Assembly: GCF_003854965.1 (NCBI RefSeq) | Contig: NZ_RQPI01000001.1 | Location: 868,001 to 932,000, forward strand | Length of the DNA: 64,000 nt | Source of the DNA: Paenibacillus rhizophilus | GTDB lineage: Bacteria > Bacillota > Bacilli > Paenibacillales > Paenibacillaceae | Direction of reading: 5' to 3' | Part shown: positions 17,088 through 25,545 of the stretch, piece by piece | How positions within the stretch are numbered: position 1 is the first letter of the stretch | Layout: each line of letters starts with the position of its first letter | Notes under the pieces: generated by a model | Databases searched by the model: none | Seen by the model: the letters and a program-made list of their open reading frames with translations, nothing else | What the model was told of the DNA's origin: nothing | Program-made: the position numbers and the translations under genes

Positions 17088-19283
17088 CTAGTCCATCCGC
17101 CAACGCTCCACCATCTCATGGAAGCCCGGGACGTCCAATCCGTCCACCGCAAACGCTTTGCGCAGCAGGTCTTGGGGAATCCACTCGTCGTATTTCCCTA
17201 AGTAGGGAGCTTCGCCCGGAGCCAGCAATTCCAGCGGGTCTACTCCTGCGGAGCCTGATTCCAGGATGGAAGCCTCCAGCCAATCGGCGTCCGCCTTTCC
17301 GGCGACGACCATGTAATAAGGCTCCATCGGCACAACCGAGCGCAAGGCCAGCGGACGCGTCAGCTTGTGCTTCAACAGCCGCTCCAGCGTGCGGAACGTG
17401 CGGCTGCCCGCCCAGGGCAGAATGAACAGCGAATCGCCGCCGGCCGGAAGCACGGAGCGCAGAAGCAATCCGCTCTCCCGTGCCAGCCGCCGAGCCCGCT
17501 CAAGCCGGGCTGCCGCTCTAGGCGCGAGATACGGGTAAAGAGCCGTATCTCCGAGTATGTCCCGGATTTTGGTCATGATCCGGGTATGCACATCGCCGCC
17601 TGCGCCAAGCCACAACGTATCGACTTTGCCGCGCGACGATTTCACATACACCGCCTTGTGGCGGTTGTCCACCTCTTCCACCTTCCACAGCTTGCCTGCC
17701 AGCGTGAAGCAGTAGCCCGGGGGCGGCACGGTCGTAATCGACCCGATTTCCTCCGTGCCGTTGTATACGACATGCTCCTCGTCGTCCTTGAAGACGGCCA
17801 GAAAGCGAAAGTTATTGACAATCTTCTCTCCGGCAAGACCGATCAGGAGGCTGCCTTCATCCATTTGCTCTATCTGGCCCATTCCCATCTGGTAAGCCAT
17901 GAATGCTTCATAATCATCTTCGCTGAAATCCCGAAAAGAAGGGAGCGAGAGAACGGCTTCCCGCAGTTCTTCGGGCTCGGCCTCACCCATGCTCTTGAGT
18001 ATGCTCATCGTCTGGTGATAAAGCAGACCCATCGGCAGCTTACGAACGGTCAGAGGCTCGACCCATTTCTCCCGAACATAAAGCTCAATAACGGCGATTG
18101 CCCGGAGCAGGGTCCAGGGCATGCGCGCCGGCAGCTGCGCTTCCTCGTCCTCTTCCTCCGGCGTGACGAACATCATCTCCGCCGCGGCGTCGCCCCGGCG
18201 TCCCGAGCGGCCAAGCCGCTGCACGAAGCTGGAGCAGCTGTACGGCGCCCCGAGCTGCATGACCCGCTCCAGCTCGCCCAGGTCGATGCCCAGCTCCAGC
18301 GTGAGCGTCGCTGCGGCAACCGCCGCACCGGGGCCTTCGCGGAGCGCGGCCTCCGCCTCCTCCCGCAGCATCGCGGAAATGCTGCCGTGATGGACGTGGA
18401 ACACGTCCGGCTCCTGGCGCCTCGCCGCAATGCGCCTCATTTCAAGGATCGCCGTTTCCGCGTCGGTGCGGCTGTTGGTGAAGACCAGTGCTTTTTTAAG
18501 CCGGGTATGGTCGTAGATGTAGTCGTAATAGGCTTTGCGGGCAAGCTCCAACTGTTCGGATTGCTTCTCGTCCCGGGCATCGGGAAAAGAAAAATGCTCG
18601 ACGCTCAAGCGAAGCTTCCGCCCGCCCTGGGGCGCGGATACCCGTACCTGCTCCCGCGTCCCCGCAGCAAGCCAGCGGGTTGCGGTATCATAGTCGCTGA
18701 GCGTAGCGGACAGCCCGATACGGCGCGGAGAACAGCCCGCCATTCGGGATATCCTTGCGAGCAGGCTGAGCACCTGGATGCCCCGGTCGGCGCCCATAAA
18801 GGCATGCACTTCGTCAATGATGACAAAGCGCAGATCGCCGAACAGCGCCGGAATGGCGTTCGGACGGTTCATCAGCAGGCCTTCCAGCGACTCGGGGGTA
18901 ATCTGGAGCACTCCAGACGGATTCTTCATCAACTTCGTCTTCTCGGCCTGCGGCACATCGCCGTGCCAATGCCAAACAGGAATGCCGCCTTCGACCAGCA
19001 GGTCGTTCAACCTGGCGAATTGGTCGTTGATCAGTGCTTTGAGCGGGGCAATGTACAGAATTCCGACAGAGGAAGAGGGATTCTCATACAGATCGGTCAG
19101 CGCGGGAAAAAAAGCCGCCTCCGTCTTGCCCGACGCCGTTCCCGACGCGATCAATAGATGGTCCGGCGACTCCAGCAGCACCCGGCAGGCGTCCACCTGC
19201 GCTTCGCGCAGCGTTTCCCAGCGGTTTCTGTAAATAAACTCCTTGATAAATGGCGCAAGTCGGTAAAACGGGTTATCGCTCAT
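17088..19283 (-). CDS. Lhr/BrxHI-like superfamily 2 DEAD/DEAH helicase
   Basis: 731 residues. Ordered SF2 motifs: Walker A SGTASGKT (47-54), APLKALINDQ (Ia), ITPESLEGLL (Ib), IIDEVHAFMG (DEVH at 157-160), GLSATLSD (III, Ser 192), ALVFTNSRTDAE (IV), TLTLELGIDLGELERVMQLGAP (V) and FVQRLGRSGRRGD (VI). The overall form is Lhr-like, as in the BrxHI helicases of some BREX loci, without the very long C-terminus of true Lhr. Its ATG overlaps the stop of the ATPase gene by four bases (ATGA), so the two are translationally coupled. Expected to move on nucleic acid and probably to act with its two partners; the substrate is unknown. Confidence 0.8.
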   Translation of the reverse strand: MSDNPFYRLAPFIKEFIYRNRWETLREAQVDACRVLLESPDHLLIASGTASGKTEAAFFPALTDLYENPSSSVGILYIAPLKALINDQFARLNDLLVEGGIPVWHWHGDVPQAEKTKLMKNPSGVLQITPESLEGLLMNRPNAIPALFGDLRFVIIDEVHAFMGADRGIQVLSLLARISRMAGCSPRRIGLSATLSDYDTATRWLAAGTREQVRVSAPQGGRKLRLSVEHFSFPDARDEKQSEQLELARKAYYDYIYDHTRLKKALVFTNSRTDAETAILEMRRIAARRQEPDVFHVHHGSISAMLREEAEAALREGPGAAVAAATLTLELGIDLGELERVMQLGAPYSCSSFVQRLGRSGRRGDAAAEMMFVTPEEEDEEAQLPARMPWTLLRAIAVIELYVREKWVEPLTVRKLPMGLLYHQTMSILKSMGEAEPEELREAVLSLPSFRDFSEDDYEAFMAYQMGMGQIEQMDEGSLLIGLAGEKIVNNFRFLAVFKDDEEHVVYNGTEEIGSITTVPPPGYCFTLAGKLWKVEEVDNRHKAVYVKSSRGKVDTLWLGAGGDVHTRIMTKIRDILGDTALYPYLAPRAAARLERARRLARESGLLLRSVLPAGGDSLFILPWAGSRTFRTLERLLKHKLTRPLALRSVVPMEPYYMVVAGKADADWLEASILESGSAGVDPLELLAPGEAPYLGKYDEWIPQDLLRKAFAVDGLDVPGFHEMVERWRMD

Positions 19284-20602
19284 AGCTCAAACTCCGCCAA
19301 TAGATCGTCCATCGTATCCTTGCCGCTTTCGGAATTGCCGGCTCCTGCCCGTTCTCCGACCAGGCTTTCGAACGACGTATCCGGGTTGCCGTGCAGCGTA
19401 TGAAGCAGGTCCATGAAATCCCGCACCAGTTCGCGGGGCGTCAGAAGCTCGTCTGCGCCCAGCCTTGAAGAGGCTTCCTCCATAAAATGAACAAGCTGGT
19501 CGTCGGTCAACGCGGACGGATAGCCGTAATGCAGCGAATGAATATCCCGAAGTCTTTGCAGCAGTACGAGAATTTCCTCGGAAGACAGCATGTCGAGCGG
19601 AATAATCGGCCCCGAGAAATTATTCGGAGCGGCGAAGCCGTACCGTCCGGCCACAAGTCTGGACCGCAGCGCCTCGTAGCTGAACAGTCCCCGCCGGTGA
19701 TCCTCGACAAACTGCGGTGTTCCGCCAAGAAAAATCCCGAGATGCTCAGCCTTGCCCTGCATCGTATCGTTGAACATGGTCAGCAGCTTTTCATAGTTGC
19801 TCTGTCTGGAGACGCTGTTTGTAATTTTATACAAATTGACGCCTTCATCTATAAAGAGCAGCAGCCCCTTGTAACCGATGGCCGCGGAAAATTCCGCCCA
19901 CAGCTTCATATAATCGTACCAGTTGTCGTCATCGATAATGACACCGACACCCAGCGCCTTCCGGGATTCCGTGCGTGTCGCGAATTCGCCCCGCAGCCAG
20001 CGCAGCGCCTCCTGCTTCAAATCCTCGTCGCCAATCTTGTGGCCGTTCCAATAAGCCGCCAACACTTTGGCGAAGTCAAAGCCATGCACCAGATTGCGCA
20101 TATCGGAGGCGACGGCAAAAATCTCCTTCTCGACCTCTCCTGCAAAAGAAGGATGTCCGGGGTCCATCCCCCGTTCATTCATAATCTTCTGCTGCAGCGA
20201 GGATATCCATTTCTGGAGGATGACTTCCAGCGCTCCACCGTCCGGGCGGGTGCGAGTGGACAAGTGGCTCATGAGCTCCTTATAGGTGGCCAGGCCCTGT
20301 CCTTTGGTGCCGACCAGTCTTCGCTCGGGCGACAGATCGGCGTCGGCGACCACGAAGCCGCGGTCCATCGCGTAATTGCGGATCATCTGGAGCAAAAAGC
20401 TTTTGCCGCTGCCGTATTTGCCGGTAATCAGCTTAAAGGCCGCGCCACCTTCGGCAATGTTGTCAAGATCACGCAGGATCGATTCGATCTCCGCGCGGCG
20501 TCCGACGGCGATATGCTCCAGTCCGATGCGCGGGACAACGCCCGCCGTCAGCGAGTTGACGAGCGCCGTCGTCATTCGTTTCGGTATTTTTAGTTCGTTC
20601 AT
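19280..20602 (-). CDS. BrxD-like P-loop ATPase (DUF2791 type)
   Basis: 440 residues, AAA/STAND-like ATPase of the type annotated as BREX system ATP-binding protein BrxD. Visible: IPKRMTTALVNSLTAGVVPRIGLEHIAVGRRAEI (family N-terminus), Walker A GKYGSGKS (61-68), the segment DLSPERRLVGTKGQGLATYKELM, and Walker B LLLFIDEGVNLYKI near residue 265 with a following sensor-like region. The C-terminus is acidic. It is the middle gene of a tight operon: eight bases after the TerB gene, four-base overlap with the helicase. In known BREX loci BrxD works with a BrxHI helicase, but no BrxC, PglX, PglZ or methylase is visible here, so this is a reduced or distinct system. Confidence 0.8.
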   Translation of the reverse strand: MNELKIPKRMTTALVNSLTAGVVPRIGLEHIAVGRRAEIESILRDLDNIAEGGAAFKLITGKYGSGKSFLLQMIRNYAMDRGFVVADADLSPERRLVGTKGQGLATYKELMSHLSTRTRPDGGALEVILQKWISSLQQKIMNERGMDPGHPSFAGEVEKEIFAVASDMRNLVHGFDFAKVLAAYWNGHKIGDEDLKQEALRWLRGEFATRTESRKALGVGVIIDDDNWYDYMKLWAEFSAAIGYKGLLLFIDEGVNLYKITNSVSRQSNYEKLLTMFNDTMQGKAEHLGIFLGGTPQFVEDHRRGLFSYEALRSRLVAGRYGFAAPNNFSGPIIPLDMLSSEEILVLLQRLRDIHSLHYGYPSALTDDQLVHFMEEASSRLGADELLTPRELVRDFMDLLHTLHGNPDTSFESLVGERAGAGNSESGKDTMDDLLAEFEL

Positions 20603-20610
20603 GCCTTATG

Positions 20611-22296
20611 TCACCTCTTCAAGTATTGCAGCAAAGTCACATGCTCGGGTGAGAGCTCTTCGCCGTCGATCAGCAGGTCGCCGAGCACATCCATTGCGAC
20701 ATCGTTGATTTCGTCAATCAGCAGATCAGGCAGCGCCGCTTGGGCAGCAGCAAGTCTGCGCAGCTCGGCTGGACCATCCGTCCCGGAAAGGGCCAACACA
20801 GCCTGACACTGCAAGGGACTGAGCGCGCCGGCCATTGCTTCCCATTCGTTCTCGGGCATTAAAGATGACGTCTGCGGCTTATCTGCTGCTGTCTGCGCTT
20901 CGTTAATGGCCTCGCTGCCCTGCGCATCAAGCACAACTGCGTTAGATTCGTCCACAGACGGCATTTCCGTCACAGGCCAATCACCAACGGTCTTCTCCTC
21001 TGCCGGTTCATCCACCGTCAGCAGATGGCGGACAACTTCAGAATCGCCGCGCAGCCGCTCCAGCTTGTCCTTGTCTATCACAATATCCGGCCCTTTCTCT
21101 TCCCTCTCCGCCTTGCGGAATTCCCGTTCAAGGAATTTGCTGACAAGCTCCTCAATGTCTTTATCTATACTAATTCCTTTCAGGCGCCCCCGGTAGTCCA
21201 TCAACGCTCGCAGCTTATTTTCCGTAAGCCGGAACAGCCGGGTGATCAGGCTCCGCAGCGGAGGAGATTTACTAATACGGACGACAGGGACAAGGACGGA
21301 ATAGCCGTACTGTGAAATATCATAGACGGCGCTGCGGAACAAGTAGCGTTCCCTCATCGCCGGCGGTCCGGGGGGAAACATTTCAAGCAGCGAAGCACCG
21401 TGCTTGCGCGTCACATAAGTGTTCACCAGACCAACTACCTGCGGAACAAAGCGTTCCAGCACTTCATTTCCGGGACCCGCATAAAACTTTGACTTGGTTA
21501 TATCGTAGTCCGACATCAGCGACAGCGCGGTCAATGTCAGCTGCTCCGGCGCGGACGTAAGGCAGCGTTTCAGCTCCAGCTCCGCCAAATCTCCGCCCAG
21601 ACCTTTAGCCCGGACGACAATTTCCCGCAGCGGAATATTCAGCTTATGGATAAAGGAGAAATCCGCAATCCACCCGCCGAGATAGTGATCGAGGCGTTTG
21701 AAGGTGCCGCGGTAAGCTTCCCATAAGCCGGATAGCTGTGCACAGCCGTTCTGCGGCGTATCCCAGCCGACACCATTGATCAGCTCATAGATATGCAGAA
21801 AAATATAAGACAAATCGGTTTCGGGATAACGGCCGTGCCGGACTTCATTCCGCCAATAGAAATACCATTTTGTCTGCGAACCGGTCATGTGCCCGTAGGT
21901 CGGCCAATAGCTCTTGAATTTGACGAATTCAGCTGAGTTCTCAGTATAATCGGCCAGCTCCCTTGCATGCTCTACGAACTGGCTTTCCGTCGTGGCCGGT
22001 CGGGAGGAGGAAGCAGTTTCTTTATCCTTTACAATCTCGTCTCTTCGGGGAACAGCCGCGCTTGGAAGTCCGCCGCGCTTCTCTTCCCTGCGACCGGAGA
22101 GCTCCAAATCCCACAGCTTCAGCTGTTCAGGTCTTTCGGGCATACTCCGGCTTTCCTTCAACCTCCGATTCTTATCCGCCTCGGCCGCTCGTTTCGCCTC
22201 CACCTCCCGAACCGCTTCGCGCGGAGGCACCGCCATATTTTTTTCATCGCCCTCCCAGATCAACTCCGAGAAATGCGGCTTGTCGTCATAGCTCAT
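20611..22296 (-). CDS. TerB-N/TerB-C-type protein
   Basis: 561 residues from the chosen ATG. The first 100 residues are charged and probably disordered. Then comes a helical region with VKFKSYWPTYGHMTGSQTKWYFYWRNEVRHGRYPETDLSYIFLHIYELINGVGW, the hallmark of the TerB-N domain. After a second charged linker (about 390-480) the last 80-90 residues are helical and acidic, consistent with TerB-C. The TerB family binds metal in tellurite-resistance proteins; the N/C forms are known from comparative genomics to neighbour an ATPase and an SF2 helicase, as here. First gene of the trio. ATG at 22296 has GGAG upstream; an ATG 19 codons earlier would overlap a candidate -10 TATAAT (22352-22357). Confidence 0.7.
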   Translation of the reverse strand: MSYDDKPHFSELIWEGDEKNMAVPPREAVREVEAKRAAEADKNRRLKESRSMPERPEQLKLWDLELSGRREEKRGGLPSAAVPRRDEIVKDKETASSSRPATTESQFVEHARELADYTENSAEFVKFKSYWPTYGHMTGSQTKWYFYWRNEVRHGRYPETDLSYIFLHIYELINGVGWDTPQNGCAQLSGLWEAYRGTFKRLDHYLGGWIADFSFIHKLNIPLREIVVRAKGLGGDLAELELKRCLTSAPEQLTLTALSLMSDYDITKSKFYAGPGNEVLERFVPQVVGLVNTYVTRKHGASLLEMFPPGPPAMRERYLFRSAVYDISQYGYSVLVPVVRISKSPPLRSLITRLFRLTENKLRALMDYRGRLKGISIDKDIEELVSKFLEREFRKAEREEKGPDIVIDKDKLERLRGDSEVVRHLLTVDEPAEEKTVGDWPVTEMPSVDESNAVVLDAQGSEAINEAQTAADKPQTSSLMPENEWEAMAGALSPLQCQAVLALSGTDGPAELRRLAAAQAALPDLLIDEINDVAMDVLGDLLIDGEELSPEHVTLLQYLKR

Positions 22297-22473
22297 CGAT
22301 CTATCCCGCTCCATTACCGGCAGCCCAAGAACCGCCCATTTAGTTCCTCCCATTATATCATGAATCCTATGATTTGCTTCCTATTATGGGAACGTTTATT
22401 CGGATTATAATAAAAGTGGCGGGGACGGAACAACTGAAGATCTTGATTTTTCCTAAATAGGGGAGTGTATAAG

Positions 22474-23307
22474 GTGGGAAAAACAAAAATCCACAGAAAC
22501 ATTGCGAAGTTGAAAAGCATCGATCTGTTTTATTTTGATACACAAACCGAAGGGCCGGCTATTCTTTGTCTTCACGGAAGATGGGGCCGGGCGGAAACCT
22601 GGGTTGATTTTATAGAGTGCTATGGACAACAATACAGAATTATCGCACCGGATCAAAGAGGACACGGATTGAGCGGGAAACCCGCATCGAAATATACGGC
22701 CGAGGAAATGGCAGGGGACATGATTGAACTGTTGGATTTTTTAAAAATAGATTCCGTCCTTGCAGTCGGCCATTCGATGGGCGGACGGGTCGCCGGATAT
22801 TTAACAGCGTTATATCCCACATATGTAAAAGCATTGGCAATCCTTGACCGATCCGCGTCAGGACCCGCCAATCCCAACATGCTGCCGACAGATCCAATCC
22901 CAACCGTTGACCCTTTGACCAAAGATTGGCCATTACCATTTTTCAGCTTAAGTGAAGCAATGGATTTTATTCGACAGGCTACGGATTCGAAGCTGAGCTA
23001 TCAATATTTCATGAATAGTCTGGTCGAAACGGTTGAGGGGTATCAGATGTTGTTCAGTTCCCAGGCTATGGCTGCCGGCATTGCGCATGATGTGGATTGG
23101 TTTCATCTGCTTCCGAGCATACAGTGTCCGGTATTGTTAATCAGAGCAAAAGGCAACGATGCCGTTTCAGACGAAGATTTTGTTAAAATGCAGTCTCTCC
23201 TCCCCGATTGTCTTGCCCAAGAAGTGTCGCATCCCGACCACAATGTTCATCTAGCAAACAAAGAAGAATTTTATAGGTATTTTGATGAGTTTTTGAAAAA
23301 AATATAA
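22474..23307 (+). CDS. Alpha/beta-hydrolase
   Basis: 277 residues. Classic alpha/beta-hydrolase: oxyanion-hole segment ILCLHGRWG, RIIAPDQRGHGLSGKP, nucleophile elbow VGHSMGGRVAG (Ser catalytic), a cap region, late Asp region VLLIRAKGNDAVSDEDF and catalytic His in SHPDHNVHLANKEEF. Probably a cytoplasmic esterase or similar; substrate unknown. I choose GTG at 22474 because GGGGAG lies eight bases upstream; a GTG at 22465 is too close to that RBS. Divergent from the TerB operon across a 177-base promoter region. Base composition is somewhat more AT-rich than the surrounding genes. Confidence 0.75.
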   Translation: MGKTKIHRNIAKLKSIDLFYFDTQTEGPAILCLHGRWGRAETWVDFIECYGQQYRIIAPDQRGHGLSGKPASKYTAEEMAGDMIELLDFLKIDSVLAVGHSMGGRVAGYLTALYPTYVKALAILDRSASGPANPNMLPTDPIPTVDPLTKDWPLPFFSLSEAMDFIRQATDSKLSYQYFMNSLVETVEGYQMLFSSQAMAAGIAHDVDWFHLLPSIQCPVLLIRAKGNDAVSDEDFVKMQSLLPDCLAQEVSHPDHNVHLANKEEFYRYFDEFLKKI

Positions 23308-23337
23308 AGTTGGCAGTGGGGATGGACCGCGAATTGT

Positions 23338-24555
23338 TTACAGCAAGTCCGTCCCCTTTGTTTCTTTACCGAGAAACAGTACGGCTGCGGCGCCTATGAT
23401 CACCGTAACGAAGAACAGCAGAAAAATGGATTGAATGCCTACGGACCGCTGAACAAGCACGCCGACGAGCAGCGGAGCGATTATGCCGCCGATCCGGCCG
23501 AACGAAGCGGCCAGTCCGACTCCCGTCGAGCGGACAGCCGTAGGATACAGTTCCGGAGTGTAGGCGTACATTCCGCCCCAGGCGCCCAGATTGAAGAACG
23601 ACAGGCAGATGCCTGCGGCGATCAGCATTCCCTCGGAAGAGGCGAAGCCGAACCAGGCCGCACTGACAGCGGTAAAGAAGAGGTATACGACAAGCACGAA
23701 TTTGCGGCCAAATTTCTCGATGAAATAGGCGGCGGTAAAATAACCGGGAAGCTGGGCCAGCGTCATAATCAGCGTGTATTCAAAGCTCCGCACAAGGCTG
23801 AAGCCTTTCAGCACCATCACCGACGGCAGCCACAGGAAGATTCCGTAATAGGAGAAGACAACCGTGAACCACAAAATCCAGAGCATAACGGTGGACTTGC
23901 GGTTATCAGCCGACCATACCGAGGCGAAGCGTTCCACAAATGGAACGGGCGCCTTTCGGATTCCTGCAAACCGTGGAGAATCGTCGATGGCCCGCCGAAG
24001 GTAAAGGGCATAAAGCACCGGAACCGCCCCGATCACGAGGGCAACACGCCAACCGTAATCCGGAATGACAAAATATGCGATCAGTGCGGAGGCGATCCAC
24101 CCCACAGCCCAGAAGCTTTCGAGCAGAACGACCGCCCGGCCTCTATCTCTAGGCTCAACGCTCTCGGACACGAGTGTGGATGCGACGGGAAGTTCGCCGC
24201 CAAGCCCGAAGCCCGCTATGAAACGCAGCACGCACAAAATGGCAAATCCCGCCGCGAGCGCCGACAAGCCGGTGGCTGCCGAGAAGATGATCAGCGTCCA
24301 TAACAAAATATTTTTCCGGCCATATTTGTCGGCCAGGATGCCCGCGGCAGCGGCTCCCGCAGCCATGCCGAGCGAATTAATGCTCGTCAACAGACCGATC
24401 TGTCCCGGTCTAAGACTCCATTCCTTGGCCAGCGCCGCAACGACAAAGGAAATCATGCCGACGTCCATCGCGTCGAACATCCAGCTTAACCCCGCGCTGA
24501 AGAGCAGCTTGCGCTGCTTCGGGCTCTTTAGCAATCCATCTGCTTTTGCTTCCAC
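23338..24555 (-). CDS. MFS transporter, NiaP-like (niacin/aromatic acid)
   Basis: 405 residues with 12 membrane helices. The N-terminus QRKLLFSAGLSWMFDAMDVGMISFVVAAL, motif A GILADKYGRKNILLW and the run IAGFGLGGELPVASTLVSESVEPRDRGRAVVLLESFWAVGW closely follow the B. subtilis niacin permease NiaP (YceI), a member of the aromatic acid/H+ symporter group. The DXMD-type motif in helix 1 (FDAMDVG) is the aromatic-acid transporter mark. Niacin uptake for NAD salvage is the likeliest function; other organic anions are possible. Monocistronic, convergent with the hydrolase. Confidence 0.75.
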   Translation of the reverse strand: MEAKADGLLKSPKQRKLLFSAGLSWMFDAMDVGMISFVVAALAKEWSLRPGQIGLLTSINSLGMAAGAAAAGILADKYGRKNILLWTLIIFSAATGLSALAAGFAILCVLRFIAGFGLGGELPVASTLVSESVEPRDRGRAVVLLESFWAVGWIASALIAYFVIPDYGWRVALVIGAVPVLYALYLRRAIDDSPRFAGIRKAPVPFVERFASVWSADNRKSTVMLWILWFTVVFSYYGIFLWLPSVMVLKGFSLVRSFEYTLIMTLAQLPGYFTAAYFIEKFGRKFVLVVYLFFTAVSAAWFGFASSEGMLIAAGICLSFFNLGAWGGMYAYTPELYPTAVRSTGVGLAASFGRIGGIIAPLLVGVLVQRSVGIQSIFLLFFVTVIIGAAAVLFLGKETKGTDLL

Positions 24556-24640
24556 GCTTGAATCCTCCTAATTTCCGACTTAGTAATTGTAATATAATCT
24601 TTCCCTGATTGGATTGAAACCTTTCATCTTCCGGATCGCC

Positions 24641-25399
24641 TCAGAAGTCCAGGAACAGAGAGGCGTTGAAATACTGTCTGGCCAGCGCCTGAAAATAACA
24701 GGCCTGAACCGAAATCGCGGCAATTAACAGCGAGTTCCGCACGGTTTCCCTCTGAGGCCGATTGAGGTGGGATAGCCGCTGCACCGCCTCTTCGGCGGCC
24801 AGGGCCCATCTTCCGCTGCTCCAAAGCTTGTCCCGCGGATTTTCCGGGTTCCGTTCTTCTTCCGGACTGTCAGCTTCCCGGTTCTCTTCGAATAATAAGG
24901 CATATGCGCCATACAGTTGTACAGGCTCTAGCAGATCGTCATCATCCTGTTCCGGTTTCAGAAACAGCATGCGAAACAGCTCGCGAATGCTCCTAAAGTC
25001 GAGCGAAGATTTCAGATCCTCGATCATAAACAGCATAGCCGCTTGGTTGATCGAATACTTTTTCCCTTCTCTCGGCGCGCCAAGATATTCTTTGAAATCT
25101 CGTTTCACCCAGTTCTGCATAGCGGTAATGGAAATTGTGGAATACTCTATTAGCGCTCCAAGTGCGGCAATTTCCTGGAGGGACAATCCTTTGGCCTTCC
25201 CCCCATGGATGATTTTTTGCAGTATAGCTGGAATATCCGTGGACAAAAATGCGTTTAGCGATGTACCCTCCTTCATTTCTTGGCGGTGAAGCTTGGTCCA
25301 CGCCTCCTGTAAAATATGCAGCGGAGTATGATCGGACTCGCCGGTCAGTGAGAGCAGAAGAGAGGACATCTCCATGCGGGTTAATGTAAATGATTCCAT
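24641..25399 (-). CDS. DUF1836 domain protein
   Basis: 252 residues. Central signature YSTISITAMQNWVKRDFKEYLGAPREGKKYSINQAAMLFMIEDLKSSLDFRSIRELFRMLF (roughly 106-165) is the DUF1836 domain, a Firmicute family with a MerR/Xre-like helical DNA-binding appearance: a helix pair, then GKKYS, then QAA-L-I-DLK. A DNA-binding role is inference from fold resemblance. The acidic linker (DSPEEERNPENPRD) and helical C-terminus are of unknown function. AAGGAGGAG precedes the ATG. Divergent from the CNNM/CBS protein at 25546 across 146 bases. Confidence 0.7.
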   Translation of the reverse strand: MESFTLTRMEMSSLLLSLTGESDHTPLHILQEAWTKLHRQEMKEGTSLNAFLSTDIPAILQKIIHGGKAKGLSLQEIAALGALIEYSTISITAMQNWVKRDFKEYLGAPREGKKYSINQAAMLFMIEDLKSSLDFRSIRELFRMLFLKPEQDDDDLLEPVQLYGAYALLFEENREADSPEEERNPENPRDKLWSSGRWALAAEEAVQRLSHLNRPQRETVRNSLLIAAISVQACYFQALARQYFNASLFLDF

Positions 25400-25545
25400 A
25401 GCCGTTCAGCTCCTCCTTTGTCTTTGACCTGTTGAAAAATCCGCAAAAATTTGAAATACAATTAAAAAGTTCGTAAAATGAGTTCAAATGAACTTATAAT
25501 AGGAGTATAACCTATTTTATTAAGGAAAGGGATGGTACCGATTAT

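Noticed and set aside
17367..19157. 596-codon open frame on the + strand
   Set aside because: It is antisense to the helicase gene, has no RBS, and reads as low-complexity His/Arg/Gln-rich sequence typical of the complement of a GC-rich gene.
17088..22296. A complete BREX phage-defence system
   Set aside because: Only BrxD-like and BrxHI-like genes are present; no BrxC, PglX, PglZ or BrxL is visible on either side, so the full system is not claimed.
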